A stretch of 57,106 nucleotides of DNA from positions 1 to 57,106 of the forward strand of contig NZ_FOVL01000022.1 in assembly GCF_900115145.1 (NCBI RefSeq), given 5' to 3'. Positions 42,715-51,846 of the stretch are shown here, piece by piece. The translations under genes were made by a program, and so were the position numbers. How positions within the stretch are numbered: the first letter of the stretch is position 1; every line of letters begins with the position of its first letter. The notes under the pieces are model-generated. The model saw only the letters and a list, made by a program, of their open reading frames with translations. It was not told where the DNA came from and made no database searches. This stretch comes from Salegentibacter flavus (lineage in GTDB: Bacteria > Bacteroidota > Bacteroidia > Flavobacteriales > Flavobacteriaceae).

Positions 42715-43713
42715 ATGAATAGCCTTTGGAATTATTTCATAGACCTTCAGGATGTAGAAAAATTTCTTATTGTCTGTATTCTTCTATTTTCCCTCTCAAT
42801 AATCCTGTTCATAGGTTTAATTATAACGAGCAGATTAAATAAAATTCGAAAGGAAATCTACAGAAAAAAGAATACCGCACACATCAATCAAACCCTTTTT
42901 GCCATTGCTTTTGATGGTGCTACCCGAGAGGATTTTATTGATGACCGTCTATTTAAAAGAAACTGGAGAAGAAAGCTGTATAAAAGGCAATTCCTTAAAG
43001 AGCTTATTAAACTTCACAGGCTCTACGACGGTGAAATTGCGCATAAATTACGGCAATGTTATACAGATTTTAGATTAATTCAACTCTCTTACTCAAAAGT
43101 ACGGAGTAGAAGATGGGAAGTTAAATGTGCCGGAATACAGGAACTGGGGGAAATGGAAATAAAGAAAGCCGTTCCTGTTATCCTGGAACATACCAGATCC
43201 AGTAATGATACCCTTAAAATGGTAGCTCTTATAGAGGTTATAAACCTCAGCGGCTTAAAAGGCTTATCTTTTCTGGAAGATTATACCGAACCTCTAAACG
43301 ACTGGATTCAATTAAACCTGCTGGAATCTATAAAAGAAGCCAATATAAGCGAAGTACCGGATTTTGGTTATCTTCTCAAATGTACTAATGAAACAATTGT
43401 GGTGTTTGGATTAAGGCTTATATCACTCTTTCATCAAAGTCATCATCTTCCGATCGTTAAGGCTCTTCTGAATACCTCGTCAAGAAAGATCAATTTGCAG
43501 GCAGGAATCGCCTACCATAAACTTTCAGCAACTTCAGCAGGAGAGCTTGTAGAAAGCGAAAACACTTTCCCACAAATTCCCCATGAGCTAAATAAATCAC
43601 CACAGGAAAACTCCTATAGTGGCACCGTGTTGCTAATTGTTCTATTTAGTGGGTTGATAGTGATAACCTTTGCTATTGTTCTCTGGGTATTTTTATATCC
43701 CTCTCCGAAATAA
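42715..43713 (+). CDS. membrane-anchored HEAT-repeat protein
   Basis: A 332-residue protein with a membrane helix at both ends (about 17-38 and 303-328). The 260 residues between are helical and show HEAT-type repeats (SRRWEVKCAGIQELGEMEIKK, AVPVILEHTRSSNDTLKMV). HEAT repeats usually hold protein partners together; here the partners may be the receiver and the glycosyltransferase. It begins 2 nt after the barrel gene. Confidence 0.75.
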   Translation: MNSLWNYFIDLQDVEKFLIVCILLFSLSIILFIGLIITSRLNKIRKEIYRKKNTAHINQTLFAIAFDGATREDFIDDRLFKRNWRRKLYKRQFLKELIKLHRLYDGEIAHKLRQCYTDFRLIQLSYSKVRSRRWEVKCAGIQELGEMEIKKAVPVILEHTRSSNDTLKMVALIEVINLSGLKGLSFLEDYTEPLNDWIQLNLLESIKEANISEVPDFGYLLKCTNETIVVFGLRLISLFHQSHHLPIVKALLNTSSRKINLQAGIAYHKLSATSAGELVESENTFPQIPHELNKSPQENSYSGTVLLIVLFSGLIVITFAIVLWVFLYPSPK

Positions 43714-43804
43714 ATATCGATAAAAGGCTTATTTTTTCGACAAACGGTAATTTTTAATTATTTTTTATTACATTGGTGGTATAATTGTCCCCATAAATTA
43801 AACT

Positions 43805-45271
43805 ATGTTCTGGTTTACTAATGATATAGCCATACTTGAAATCCTGAACGGTTACCATCTTTTTATGTTGGTTTTTGCATTGACTATCATGTCTTCATAT
43901 GTGATTTTGGGTACCATCTCCATTTTCTCTCTTAGGAGATATCTTAAGGAAAATAGTTTCGTAAACTACCAGGTGATTTTAAATTGTGAGATGGCACCCA
44001 GGCTCTCTCTTATTGCCCCGGCGTATAATGAAGGTTTTACCATAGAAGAAAATGTCCAGTCTTTACTTTCCCTGAACTATAATAATTTTGAGGTAATCGT
44101 GGTAAATGACGGGAGCCGTGACAATACCCTTCAATTGCTTATTAATGCTTATGGTCTTGTACCAGTAGATTCTGAAGTAACCGAACAAATTCCCACGAAA
44201 CAAATTAACCAGGTTTATAAATCTCAAAATAAAGCCTTTAAAAAATTAACAGTAATTGATAAAGAAAATGGAGGGAAGGCCGATGCCCTGAATGTGGGAA
44301 TAAATTATTCTCAGAATCCATTTGTGGTTTGTATAGATGTGGATTGTATCCTGGAGAAAGATGCTTTGCTGAAACTGGCAAAACCATACCTGGAATTATC
44401 AGATAGTAGGGTGATCGCCACCGGTGGTGTAGTAAGGATAGCAAATTCCTGTATTGCTGATGGCGGACGATTGGTTAAAATAAAAGCGCCACAAAAATAC
44501 CTGCCCCGTATCCAGGTATTGGAATATCTAAGAGCTTTCCTGCTGGGCCGAATGGCATGGAGCAAGCTGGATGGATTACTTCTCATTAGCGGTGCCTTTG
44601 GTATGTTTGATAAGGAGATTGCTATAAAAGCTGGAGGTTATAACCCCTCCACTGTTGGGGAAGATATGGAACTGGTTGTAAGAATGCGCAGATATATGAT
44701 AGAAAATAATCTTAAATACAGTGTTTTTTATATTCCGGATCCCATTTGCTGGACTGAGGCACCAGAAGACTTTTCTGTCTTTAAAAAACAAAGAAGTCGG
44801 TGGACCAGGGGCACCATGGAAACCCTCTGGGCACATAAAAAGATGTTTTTTAATCCTAAATACAAGATCCTGGGATTATTAAGCATACCATACTGGACAT
44901 TTTTTGAATATCTCGCCCCCTTGTTGGAAATAGTAGGAATAATAGTCACTATTTATTTGATAGTCTATGGCTTTATAAGCTGGAAATTTTTCTTACTGGT
45001 ATCTCTTATGGTATATATCTTTGCAGTAATGATCTCTTGCCTGGCACTTTTAACCGAGGAATATACATACAGCCAATATTCAAAAATCCGGGATCTTAAG
45101 AGGCTACTTATGGCTGCATTTATAGAACCATTTTACTTTCACCCGGTTACAGTTTATGCAGCATTGTTGGGTAATTGGGAGAAGTTATGGGGTAAAAATG
45201 GCTGGGGTGAAATGAAAAGAAGCGGATTTAAATCAAAACCAGGACAATCTCAACCAGTAACTGACTCCTAA
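43805..45271 (+). CDS. processive family 2 glycosyltransferase, membrane bound
   Basis: A 488-residue inner-membrane enzyme with one helix near residues 17-42, a GT2 domain and three to four helices after residue 355. Catalytic marks of cellulose/chitin/poly-GlcNAc synthases are all present: NDGS at 101-104, DVD at 178-180, ED at 286-287 and QRSRW at 329-333 (Q-x-x-R-W). It should polymerise a sugar nucleotide and push the chain across the membrane. It lies 91 bp after the HEAT gene, and its end is followed by the right surE repeat. Polymer unknown; PNAG-like or cellulose-like chains are likely. Confidence 0.9.
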   Translation: MFWFTNDIAILEILNGYHLFMLVFALTIMSSYVILGTISIFSLRRYLKENSFVNYQVILNCEMAPRLSLIAPAYNEGFTIEENVQSLLSLNYNNFEVIVVNDGSRDNTLQLLINAYGLVPVDSEVTEQIPTKQINQVYKSQNKAFKKLTVIDKENGGKADALNVGINYSQNPFVVCIDVDCILEKDALLKLAKPYLELSDSRVIATGGVVRIANSCIADGGRLVKIKAPQKYLPRIQVLEYLRAFLLGRMAWSKLDGLLLISGAFGMFDKEIAIKAGGYNPSTVGEDMELVVRMRRYMIENNLKYSVFYIPDPICWTEAPEDFSVFKKQRSRWTRGTMETLWAHKKMFFNPKYKILGLLSIPYWTFFEYLAPLLEIVGIIVTIYLIVYGFISWKFFLLVSLMVYIFAVMISCLALLTEEYTYSQYSKIRDLKRLLMAAFIEPFYFHPVTVYAALLGNWEKLWGKNGWGEMKRSGFKSKPGQSQPVTDS

Positions 45272-45321
45272 TTCAGGGCTGGAAGGACTATTGGCCACCC
45301 AACCTGCCGAGCGGAAGGGAG

Positions 45322-45751
45322 TTCAACCTGGGACTCCGGGACACTTTCAGCCGCAAGGCAGGCAGTACTTTTTGGAATACGAGGTATTGCTTTTAGTGTT
45401 TCCGTAGGGGACAGGGAACCCGATTTTGACGCTCTCGAACCTTTTGTGAGAAATGCCTTCGATGAAGTGATCGATAAGGAAGACCGGGAACTTCTAAATA
45501 TCAATTTCCCACGTTTTCCCGATTGTGAAATCCTATGGACTTCACAATCTGTGAGGCATTATGACGGTAAGGTCATCGCCAATAAAGATCCTATGGGAAG
45601 ACAACATTACTGGTTTACCGTAATACCTATTGAACCTGAAGATGAAGGTTCTGATCGCTGGGCAGTTAAACAGGGGAAAATCAGTATAACACCTATGATC
45701 CTGGATCTTACAGATACAGAATACCTTCAAAGCAGAGAAAAAGCCAGGTGA
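45322..45751 (+). pseudogene. surE 3' fragment (right direct repeat)
   Basis: From about 45332 the frame reads SGTLSAARQAVLFGIRG and on to the same end as SurE, without any stop, but the first 100 residues with the active site (NDDG) are missing. Compared with the complete gene only about eight residues differ (for example S to R, K to E, G to C, M to L), against about 32 silent changes. So the fragment was under selection as part of a whole gene for most of its history, and was probably cut off recently. A GTG at 45446 could start a 101-residue peptide but it would lack all catalytic parts. Confidence 0.85.
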
Positions 45752-45769
45752 TTTTTTATATATCAAGAA

Positions 45770-45806
45770 AATAAGAGCGGTTTTGCCGCTCTTATTGGTT
45801 TTTTTA
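45770..45806 (+). terminator. terminator of the surE fragment (and two-way for the next gene)
   Basis: AATAAGAGCGG (45770-45780) and CCGCTCTTATT (45786-45796) form the same 11-bp stem as at 40792 but with a 5-nt loop, then T-rich DNA. Confidence 0.8.
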
Positions 45807-45816
45807 AAACTTCATT

Positions 45817-46314
45817 TTAGAGGAAATTTCCTTTTTCATCGGTTTTGATCCGCATTCGTTTGTCACCGTTTTCAAGAAGGACCTTATATCGTTTCTTAAC
45901 ATTACCACTTTCATGATAGTTTACCCGGTACACATCTTCGGCTATATTCCAGTTGGGAAAGCGTTTCGCAATTGCATCCCTTACAGCCTGGGGCAAGGCA
46001 ACATCTTTAAACTTTTCAGCGGTACGCAATAAATTACCATCCTTGTCATAGGAAGCCAGGATTTTACCTTCGGGAATAAAGAAATTTACGGTATAAAAGT
46101 CATATTCATCGGCATAAAAATCTGCATTCCTAATATCATACTGGGCCACTTGCTGCTGAAGTTGCTTTACAGGAATAGCTGCCTCCTCATCTCCCGCTGC
46201 ATCCAGATATTTATAATTAACGGCAACCAGTTCAATTTCCGGCAATTCTGTGATCTGAGCAAAAGATTGGAAGGTAAACCCCAGCACAAAAAGAGTTATT
46301 AATAGCTTTTTCAT
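45817..46314 (-). CDS. exported PepSY-like protein
   Basis: A 165-residue protein with signal peptide MKKLLITLFVLGFTFQSFA. The C-terminal part (ALPQAVRDAIAKRFPNWNIAEDVYRVNYHESGNVKKRYKVLLENGDKRMRIKTD in outline) has the PepSY-like pattern of beta-lactamase-inhibitor-like folds in Bacteroidota (helix then three strands). Function unknown. It faces the PIG-L gene; two identical palindromes lie in the divergent gap. Confidence 0.7.
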   Translation of the reverse strand: MKKLLITLFVLGFTFQSFAQITELPEIELVAVNYKYLDAAGDEEAAIPVKQLQQQVAQYDIRNADFYADEYDFYTVNFFIPEGKILASYDKDGNLLRTAEKFKDVALPQAVRDAIAKRFPNWNIAEDVYRVNYHESGNVKKRYKVLLENGDKRMRIKTDEKGNFL

Positions 46315-46371
46315 GATATTGATATTTTAGAATTAACACTTGAATTTACTATAAATTTATATTTCATAAAA

Positions 46372-46451
46372 TGATATATATCAGTATATTACAATAATAT
46401 TTTGGTTGCCAATCACCTTTTAAAATAAATCGTTTCTATTGATATATATCA
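46372..46451. promoter_or_regulatory. two identical palindromes in a divergent intergenic region
   Basis: TGATATATATCA occurs at 46372-46383 and again at 46440-46451, starts 68 bp apart, between the PepSY-like gene (left, minus) and the PIG-L gene (right, plus). The second is preceded by T, giving TTGAT-n4-ATCAT, close to the FNR/CRP-type site TTGATnnnnATCAA. They may serve one regulator for both genes. Confidence 0.5.
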
Positions 46452-46502
46452 TTGTTATCGAAAGGCTTTGCCGGTAATTTTATTATTTCTGATGTAGGAG
46501 CT

Positions 46503-47150
46503 ATGAATTCGATCTTAACTATCCCGGGAAGAAAGGTGGCGGTTATTGTGGCACATCCCGATGATGAAACTCTATGGTGTGGAGGTCTTATCCTTATGCA
46601 TCCCGGCCATCACTGGTATATAATTTCCCTCTGTAGAAAATCAGACCCCGATAGGGCACCTAAATTTCACAAGGTCCTGGAGAAGCTGAATGCAACCGGA
46701 GCCATGGGGGATCTCGATGATAGCCCGGAACAGTTTCCGCTGGAGGAAAAGGAAGTAAAGAAAGTAATTCTCGAACTTTTGCCTTCTCAAAATTTTGATC
46801 TTGTGATTACACACGATCCCTCAGGAGAATATACCAGACATAAGCGCCATGAGGAAACGGGAAGCGCGGTTATCCAGCTTTGGAATAAAAACGAGATTAG
46901 GCTAACAGAACTCTGGACTTTTGCGTATGAAGATGGAGGGAAAATGTACTTTTCAAAAGCAATTGAAAGTGCTTCAATTTTCCAGCCACTTCCTGAGAAG
47001 ATATGGGAAATGAAATTTAAATTTATCACAGAAATCTATGGCTTCGAACCTGGTGGTTTTGAGGCTGAGACAACACCAAAGACCGAAGCTTTCTGGAGAT
47101 TCAAAAAGCCTGAGGAAGCGCTTAAATGGCTGAAAAGATCCCAATCATAA
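46503..47150 (+). CDS. PIG-L family deacetylase
   Basis: A 215-residue zinc enzyme started at the ATG at 46503 (an in-frame start at 46452 would overlap a palindromic operator-like site). Zinc motif AHPDDE at 17-22, and the late HDPSGEYTRHKRHEE supplies the His and Arg. Family members remove N-acetyl groups from GlcNAc-type sugars. Next in line are GT4 and GH100-like genes (29 and 11 bp), so it likely acts on the same glycan. Confidence 0.88.
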   Translation: MNSILTIPGRKVAVIVAHPDDETLWCGGLILMHPGHHWYIISLCRKSDPDRAPKFHKVLEKLNATGAMGDLDDSPEQFPLEEKEVKKVILELLPSQNFDLVITHDPSGEYTRHKRHEETGSAVIQLWNKNEIRLTELWTFAYEDGGKMYFSKAIESASIFQPLPEKIWEMKFKFITEIYGFEPGGFEAETTPKTEAFWRFKKPEEALKWLKRSQS

Positions 47151-47179
47151 AGCTATTAATATTGTTAAACTGAAATACT

Positions 47180-48322
47180 ATGAAAGTACTGGTGCTTTAC
47201 GATTACCCACCCTCTCCGGGAGGTTTGGCCACCCAGGGAGATCTATTGTTTAAAGGGCTCCTGGAATTGGGTATCGATGCTCATGCGGCTCATTTCGAAT
47301 CTGCGCAGGAGAAAGAGTGGTACTACCGCTGGTTCAAACCCGATATTGTGCTAGGAGTGGGCTATTGGGGGCACATCCCGCATCTTATCCTGCATCCGCA
47401 GCGCTATGGTATTCAGCCTGTCCCCTGGTTGGTAGCCGATGGGTATATTGCAAATTACCAGGAAATACTCAATGAATTACCCCTTATTCTGGTCACTTCT
47501 AACTGGGTTAAGGAAATGTATGTTCGCGATGGGATAAAACCCGATAATATTGAAGTGCTTCCGGTAGGCTGCGATACAACTGCGTTCATTCCTTTTAAGA
47601 AAGATGATCCTAAAATTCAGGCTATAAGAGACTCTCTCGGGATTCCCCCAGATCAGATTATGATATTAACCGTTGGAGGTGATGCCGCTTCCAAGGGGGC
47701 ACAGGAAGTCATGCAGGCCCTGGCCATTATCGATACACAGGCGCCCGACTGGAAATATGTGTGTAAAGTATGGCCCCAACCAAGAACAAAAGTCCAGAAC
47801 CTACTGGATCTGGAACTGGCTCGGCAGCTGGGGATAGAAAAGAATATCTATTACGCCACCAACACAACCTCCCGCAATTTTATGCCTTACCTGATAGGCG
47901 CCTGTGATATTTATGCTGCTCCTTCACGGCTTGAGGGTTTTGGCATGCCCCAGGTAGAGGCCGGCGCCTGTGGCAAACCGGTTATAAGTTTAAATGCCAT
48001 GGGAATGCTGGATACTTTGATCCATAATAAAACAGCCTTCCTTGCTGAAATCGCTAAACAAAATGTGGTGAATGAAGTGATCTTAGGTAAGGAATCCGGA
48101 TTTAAGAAGAATCATAGGGTGAGCTTTGATTTTCCGCGAACTGTAGATTACCGAGCCAATGTTCAGGATATTGCTAAGTATCTGCTTCAGTTAATGAATG
48201 ATCCCGAATTACGCCAAAATATGGGAGAAGCAGCCCGTGAACATGTGGTCAATAATTTTGACTATAAAATAGTGGCAAAAAAATTTGTACAGATAATTCA
48301 GAATAAACTGGGTATTGATTAA
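47180..48322 (+). CDS. family 4 glycosyltransferase
   Basis: A 380-residue cytosolic GT-B enzyme. Start PPSPGGLATQGDLLFKGL is the usual glycine loop; the second domain has LTVGGDAASKGAQEVM and the E-x7-E signature in EGFGMPQVE. It transfers a sugar, possibly mannose, from a nucleotide donor with retention. It is followed after 11 bp by the GH100-like gene. The donor and acceptor are unknown. Confidence 0.88.
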   Translation: MKVLVLYDYPPSPGGLATQGDLLFKGLLELGIDAHAAHFESAQEKEWYYRWFKPDIVLGVGYWGHIPHLILHPQRYGIQPVPWLVADGYIANYQEILNELPLILVTSNWVKEMYVRDGIKPDNIEVLPVGCDTTAFIPFKKDDPKIQAIRDSLGIPPDQIMILTVGGDAASKGAQEVMQALAIIDTQAPDWKYVCKVWPQPRTKVQNLLDLELARQLGIEKNIYYATNTTSRNFMPYLIGACDIYAAPSRLEGFGMPQVEAGACGKPVISLNAMGMLDTLIHNKTAFLAEIAKQNVVNEVILGKESGFKKNHRVSFDFPRTVDYRANVQDIAKYLLQLMNDPELRQNMGEAAREHVVNNFDYKIVAKKFVQIIQNKLGID

Positions 48323-48333
48323 AATTATTAAAA

Positions 48334-49524
48334 ATGAATGCTGAAAATCAACATAAAATAGCTGAGGCTAAAAAAGCGGCTTTGGAGGTCCTGCTTAATA
48401 ATTCAAGAGGAACAAAGCATGGTCTTCCCAGAACAGCTGCCTGGGGTTACCCCGAACCTTATACCAGAGACCTGATGCTTGCTATATTAGGCGTCGCTGT
48501 GAGCGGTAATTCTGAGTTGATTGCAAGTTATAAGAAGGTTTTAGAAAAGCTTTCTGAAACGCAGTCTGAAAAAGGACATATTCCTTCTCTTGCCAATGAC
48601 AAGGAAGACAGGGGCGCCAGTGACACCACACCCTTATTTTTACTTGGGGTTGGGATTTACAGGAAACTCCTAAAAGATCCCGATTTTCTGAAGGAACCCG
48701 TAGAAAAAGCTCTTCTGTGGATGGAATATCAAAGTCCCGCAGATCAATATCTTGTAGCCCAGCAACCTACAAGTGACTGGCGGGACGAACAATGGGTTTT
48801 GGGATATGGCCTTTTTGTAAATACCTTGGTTTACAGCTACCTGAGGATGTTAGGTTATAATGAAAGAGCAGATTCGGTTCGCAAGGAAATGGACAGATTT
48901 GCCATCACCGCAGAAAAAATGCACCATTATGTGCACGAAGGTTTGGTGTTAAAGAACAAACCCTATTATGCTTTATGGTCTTACAAGATATTGAGAAGTG
49001 AACGCTTTGATCTATTGGGAAACAGTCTGGCCATTCTCTCCGGTTTAAGTTCTCCATCCAGAGCACGACGAATGATTAACTGGATCGAAAAAGAATGCGA
49101 AGCTATGCAATTAAGTGGGGATCTGGCAGTGGACCTTCCCCCAAACTTTTTTCCATTCATTAAACCCCGGGACCTTGACTGGCACGAGAGATATAGCTCA
49201 TTTAATCTTCCGGGAGATTATCATAATGGCGGGAACTGGCCATTTATAGATGGAATTTATATAGCTGCCCTTGTTGCCGCAGGAAAATTTGCTCTTGCAG
49301 AAAAAAAACTGCTGGAACTAACCCGGATAGTTTCTATGTCCAGGGATCCGGAACTGGAATTTGGTTTTAATGAATGGATAAAGGCACAGGATGGAACTCC
49401 CAAAGGACAGGACTGGCAAACTTGGAGTGCAGCATTATATCTCTATGCCGCCAATTGTGTGACTATCAGGAAAACCGATTTTTTTGATGAGATGAGAAAA
49501 AGGCCTGTTTTGGACGAAGATTAA
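48334..49524 (+). CDS. GH100-like (alpha/alpha)6-barrel glycoside hydrolase
   Basis: A 396-residue soluble protein. Segments PEPYTRDLMLA (about 40-50), SDWRDEQWVLGYG (147-159), YHNGGNWPFIDG and KGQDWQTWSAALYLYA match the conserved points of alkaline/neutral invertases (GH100), where the Asp of TRD and a late Glu are catalytic. Length is shorter than the plant enzymes. No signal peptide, so it acts in the cytosol. Sucrose may not be the substrate, as the context is a GT4/GH130 glycan set. Confidence 0.75.
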   Translation: MNAENQHKIAEAKKAALEVLLNNSRGTKHGLPRTAAWGYPEPYTRDLMLAILGVAVSGNSELIASYKKVLEKLSETQSEKGHIPSLANDKEDRGASDTTPLFLLGVGIYRKLLKDPDFLKEPVEKALLWMEYQSPADQYLVAQQPTSDWRDEQWVLGYGLFVNTLVYSYLRMLGYNERADSVRKEMDRFAITAEKMHHYVHEGLVLKNKPYYALWSYKILRSERFDLLGNSLAILSGLSSPSRARRMINWIEKECEAMQLSGDLAVDLPPNFFPFIKPRDLDWHERYSSFNLPGDYHNGGNWPFIDGIYIAALVAAGKFALAEKKLLELTRIVSMSRDPELEFGFNEWIKAQDGTPKGQDWQTWSAALYLYAANCVTIRKTDFFDEMRKRPVLDED

Positions 49525-49540
49525 ATTGATCTAAGATTAA

Positions 49541-51001
49541 TTATTTTTTTAATTCTGAATACAACTCATCCATATTCACTACGGCATAAGTGGAAGAATA
49601 GTCTGATACGGCATAAGGTAGGATTAGGTGATTGTTGTGAATTATAGATCCGCAGGAATATACCACATTAGGGACATAGCCTTCGCGTTCACTTTCTAAA
49701 GGAGTAATTAAAGGCTCTTTTAACCTTCCAATTTCTTTAGTGGGATCATCCAGATCAAAAAGGGATGCGCCAATACAGTAACGGCGCATGGGGCCAACAC
49801 CGTGAGTTAAAACAAGCCAGCCTTCTTCGGTCCAGATGGGAGATCCACAGTTTCCAATTTGGGTAAATTCCCAGGGATATTTGGGTTCCTGAATTTTAAT
49901 TGGATCATTCCACAAGGTTGATCTTTCAGAAAACATCACATAATTATTTACCCCATCAACGCGGGCAAGCATGGCATATTTTCCATTCACCTTCTTTGGA
50001 AAGAAGGCCAGGTTTTTATCTTTTGCGCCATTCCCGTGGAGTGGCATAATTCTGAAGGTATAAAAATCGTCAGTAGAGACGAGTTTTGGCAGAATTGTGT
50101 GCCCGTCAAAGGCGGTATAAGTAGCGTATATTTTTGCAGTATTATCCTCGTCGTGAAAGCAAACAAAACGGGCGTCCTCAATTCCCCGGCTTTCTGAAGC
50201 AGATATAGGGAAAATCACCCTTTCAGTAATATCGGAATCGTGATGGAATTTCAGGTCATAGAATGAATCTACCAGCCAGGTTATCTCCTCTAAAGCCAAT
50301 TGCTTTTCTGCTTTTATTCGTTTGTTATTTAACACCTCGGCCACTGATTCTTTTAGGGAATAATATTCAAATTTATCAGGGAGGGGTTCCATGATGGTCA
50401 TTATATACTTTTCGGGGATATCCATTTCTTTAAGCTTCTTGATAAAGCGTTCTTTATCATAAAGTTTCTTATGCGAGATCTCCGGCATATCGATATCTAC
50501 CCCAATCTTGCGAAGTTTAATATTACAGTTTTTATCGATTATAGCCCTTCTGAAGACAATTGAAGAGATGTGCCCTTCTCCTGTTGCCCGGAAGGATAAA
50601 ATAACCCTTTTCTCGCCAGGTTCCAGCAAGGTCTGATCAAAATCTTCCATTATTGAAGGATTAAAGAATGCAGCAGATTCGATTGAATACTCCATTGTGC
50701 AATATGCCCCTATCAGCAACTTGCGTTCTTCAGAAAGTTGATTGATATCCACTTGCATTTTTTCGATTATTCCCTGCAAATGTTGAAAATGCCTGATGAA
50801 AACCCGGGAAATATTTCTATGCCTGTGAGCAAATTCACGCAGGGTTTGTTCCAGGGCAAGTTGAACCTCGGTCTCTTCCAGGGCAAGAACTCTGGCAACC
50901 AGTTTTTGGGTTCTTAAATCGCCGGCTCTAAAAAACCGGCCAATAATTCTGCTGGAATCCGGAAGGAACTCCACATCTTTTCGAATAACTGAAACACTCA
51001 T
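49541..51001 (-). CDS. GH130-family mannoside phosphorylase/hydrolase
   Basis: A 486-residue cytosolic protein. An N-terminal helical part of about 150 residues precedes a five-bladed beta-propeller with the GH130 marks SRGIEDARFV, TAFDGHTILPKLV, RVDGVNNYVMFSE, WEFTQIGNCGSPIWTEEGWLVLTHG and EREGYVPNVVYSCG. GH130 enzymes phosphorolyse or hydrolyse beta-mannosides. The long form with N-terminal part belongs to a branch without well-known substrate. It is convergent with the GH100-like gene (16 bp apart), so the pair could be co-regulated. Confidence 0.88.
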   Translation of the reverse strand: MSVSVIRKDVEFLPDSSRIIGRFFRAGDLRTQKLVARVLALEETEVQLALEQTLREFAHRHRNISRVFIRHFQHLQGIIEKMQVDINQLSEERKLLIGAYCTMEYSIESAAFFNPSIMEDFDQTLLEPGEKRVILSFRATGEGHISSIVFRRAIIDKNCNIKLRKIGVDIDMPEISHKKLYDKERFIKKLKEMDIPEKYIMTIMEPLPDKFEYYSLKESVAEVLNNKRIKAEKQLALEEITWLVDSFYDLKFHHDSDITERVIFPISASESRGIEDARFVCFHDEDNTAKIYATYTAFDGHTILPKLVSTDDFYTFRIMPLHGNGAKDKNLAFFPKKVNGKYAMLARVDGVNNYVMFSERSTLWNDPIKIQEPKYPWEFTQIGNCGSPIWTEEGWLVLTHGVGPMRRYCIGASLFDLDDPTKEIGRLKEPLITPLESEREGYVPNVVYSCGSIIHNNHLILPYAVSDYSSTYAVVNMDELYSELKK

Positions 51002-51164
51002 CTTATTGAATTTAAAAGCGATAGTACTATTAAAGATAGTGAATTAGTGCGTTTTTTAGAGATCAATTAACAGGAAGTTTTAAATTGAAATCAAAATTTT
51101 TCTTTCAGGAAAAGCCAGTAATATTTTAAATGAAATATCAGCTTTTAAAGTTTTATTCAAAAGT

Positions 51165-51839
51165 TTATTCAATAATACGGCCGTCCTCCAGGTAGATCGT
51201 GCGGTCGGTTCTTTTGGCAAGATCTTCATCATGAGTAACCATAAGTAGGGAAAGGCCTTTGTCGTCTTTTAAAGTTTTTAAAATCTGGAACAAGTTCTCT
51301 GAATTATTACTATCCAGGTTTCCGGTAGGCTCATCTCCAATAAGAAGAATCGGTTCATTTATAAGAGCGCGGGCAACAGCAACCCTTTGTTTTTCACCTC
51401 CTGAAATTTTCGAGGCCTTTTGAGAGTCCAGATGCCCAATATTTAGTTTCTTAAGTAAATCCATAGCCTCTTCCCTGATTTCCGCCGGAGTTTTGAGTCC
51501 TAATTTCTTCGCAGGAAGCATCACGTTCTCCAGCACACTGAACTCCGGCAAGAGATAGTGAAACTGAAATATGAAACCTATCTTTTTGTTCCGAATATGG
51601 GATAGTTCCTGCTGGGATTTTCCGGTTACTAATTCATTCTGGAGAAAAAGCTCCCCGGTATAGTCGGTATCCATAGTTGATAGGATATAGAGCAAAGTAG
51701 ATTTCCCGGAACCCGACTTACCCATAATACTTGCAAATTCTCCTTGTTTGATACCCAGACTTATATCCTTTAGGACATGGAAAGGTTTTGCCTTTCCAAA
51801 ATATTTATTGATATTTTTTGTTTCCAGTATTAAACTCAT
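51165..51839 (-). CDS. ABC transporter ATP-binding protein, LolD/MacB type
   Basis: A 224-residue ATPase started at 51839 (MSLILETKNINKYFG), 7 nt after the permease stop; an ATG 18 nt earlier would overlap that gene. Walker A GKSGSGKST, signature ISGGEKQR and Walker B LLIGDEPTGNLD are intact. The Q-loop region FIFQFHYLLPEFSVLENVMLP is typical for the LolD/MacB branch. It powers the FtsX-type permease at 51847. Confidence 0.93.
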   Translation of the reverse strand: MSLILETKNINKYFGKAKPFHVLKDISLGIKQGEFASIMGKSGSGKSTLLYILSTMDTDYTGELFLQNELVTGKSQQELSHIRNKKIGFIFQFHYLLPEFSVLENVMLPAKKLGLKTPAEIREEAMDLLKKLNIGHLDSQKASKISGGEKQRVAVARALINEPILLIGDEPTGNLDSNNSENLFQILKTLKDDKGLSLLMVTHDEDLAKRTDRTIYLEDGRIIE

Positions 51840-51846
51840 AATAATT

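Noticed and set aside
45446-45751. 101-residue GTG-started gene
   Set aside because: It is the tail of the surE fragment and lacks the active site; treated as pseudogene.
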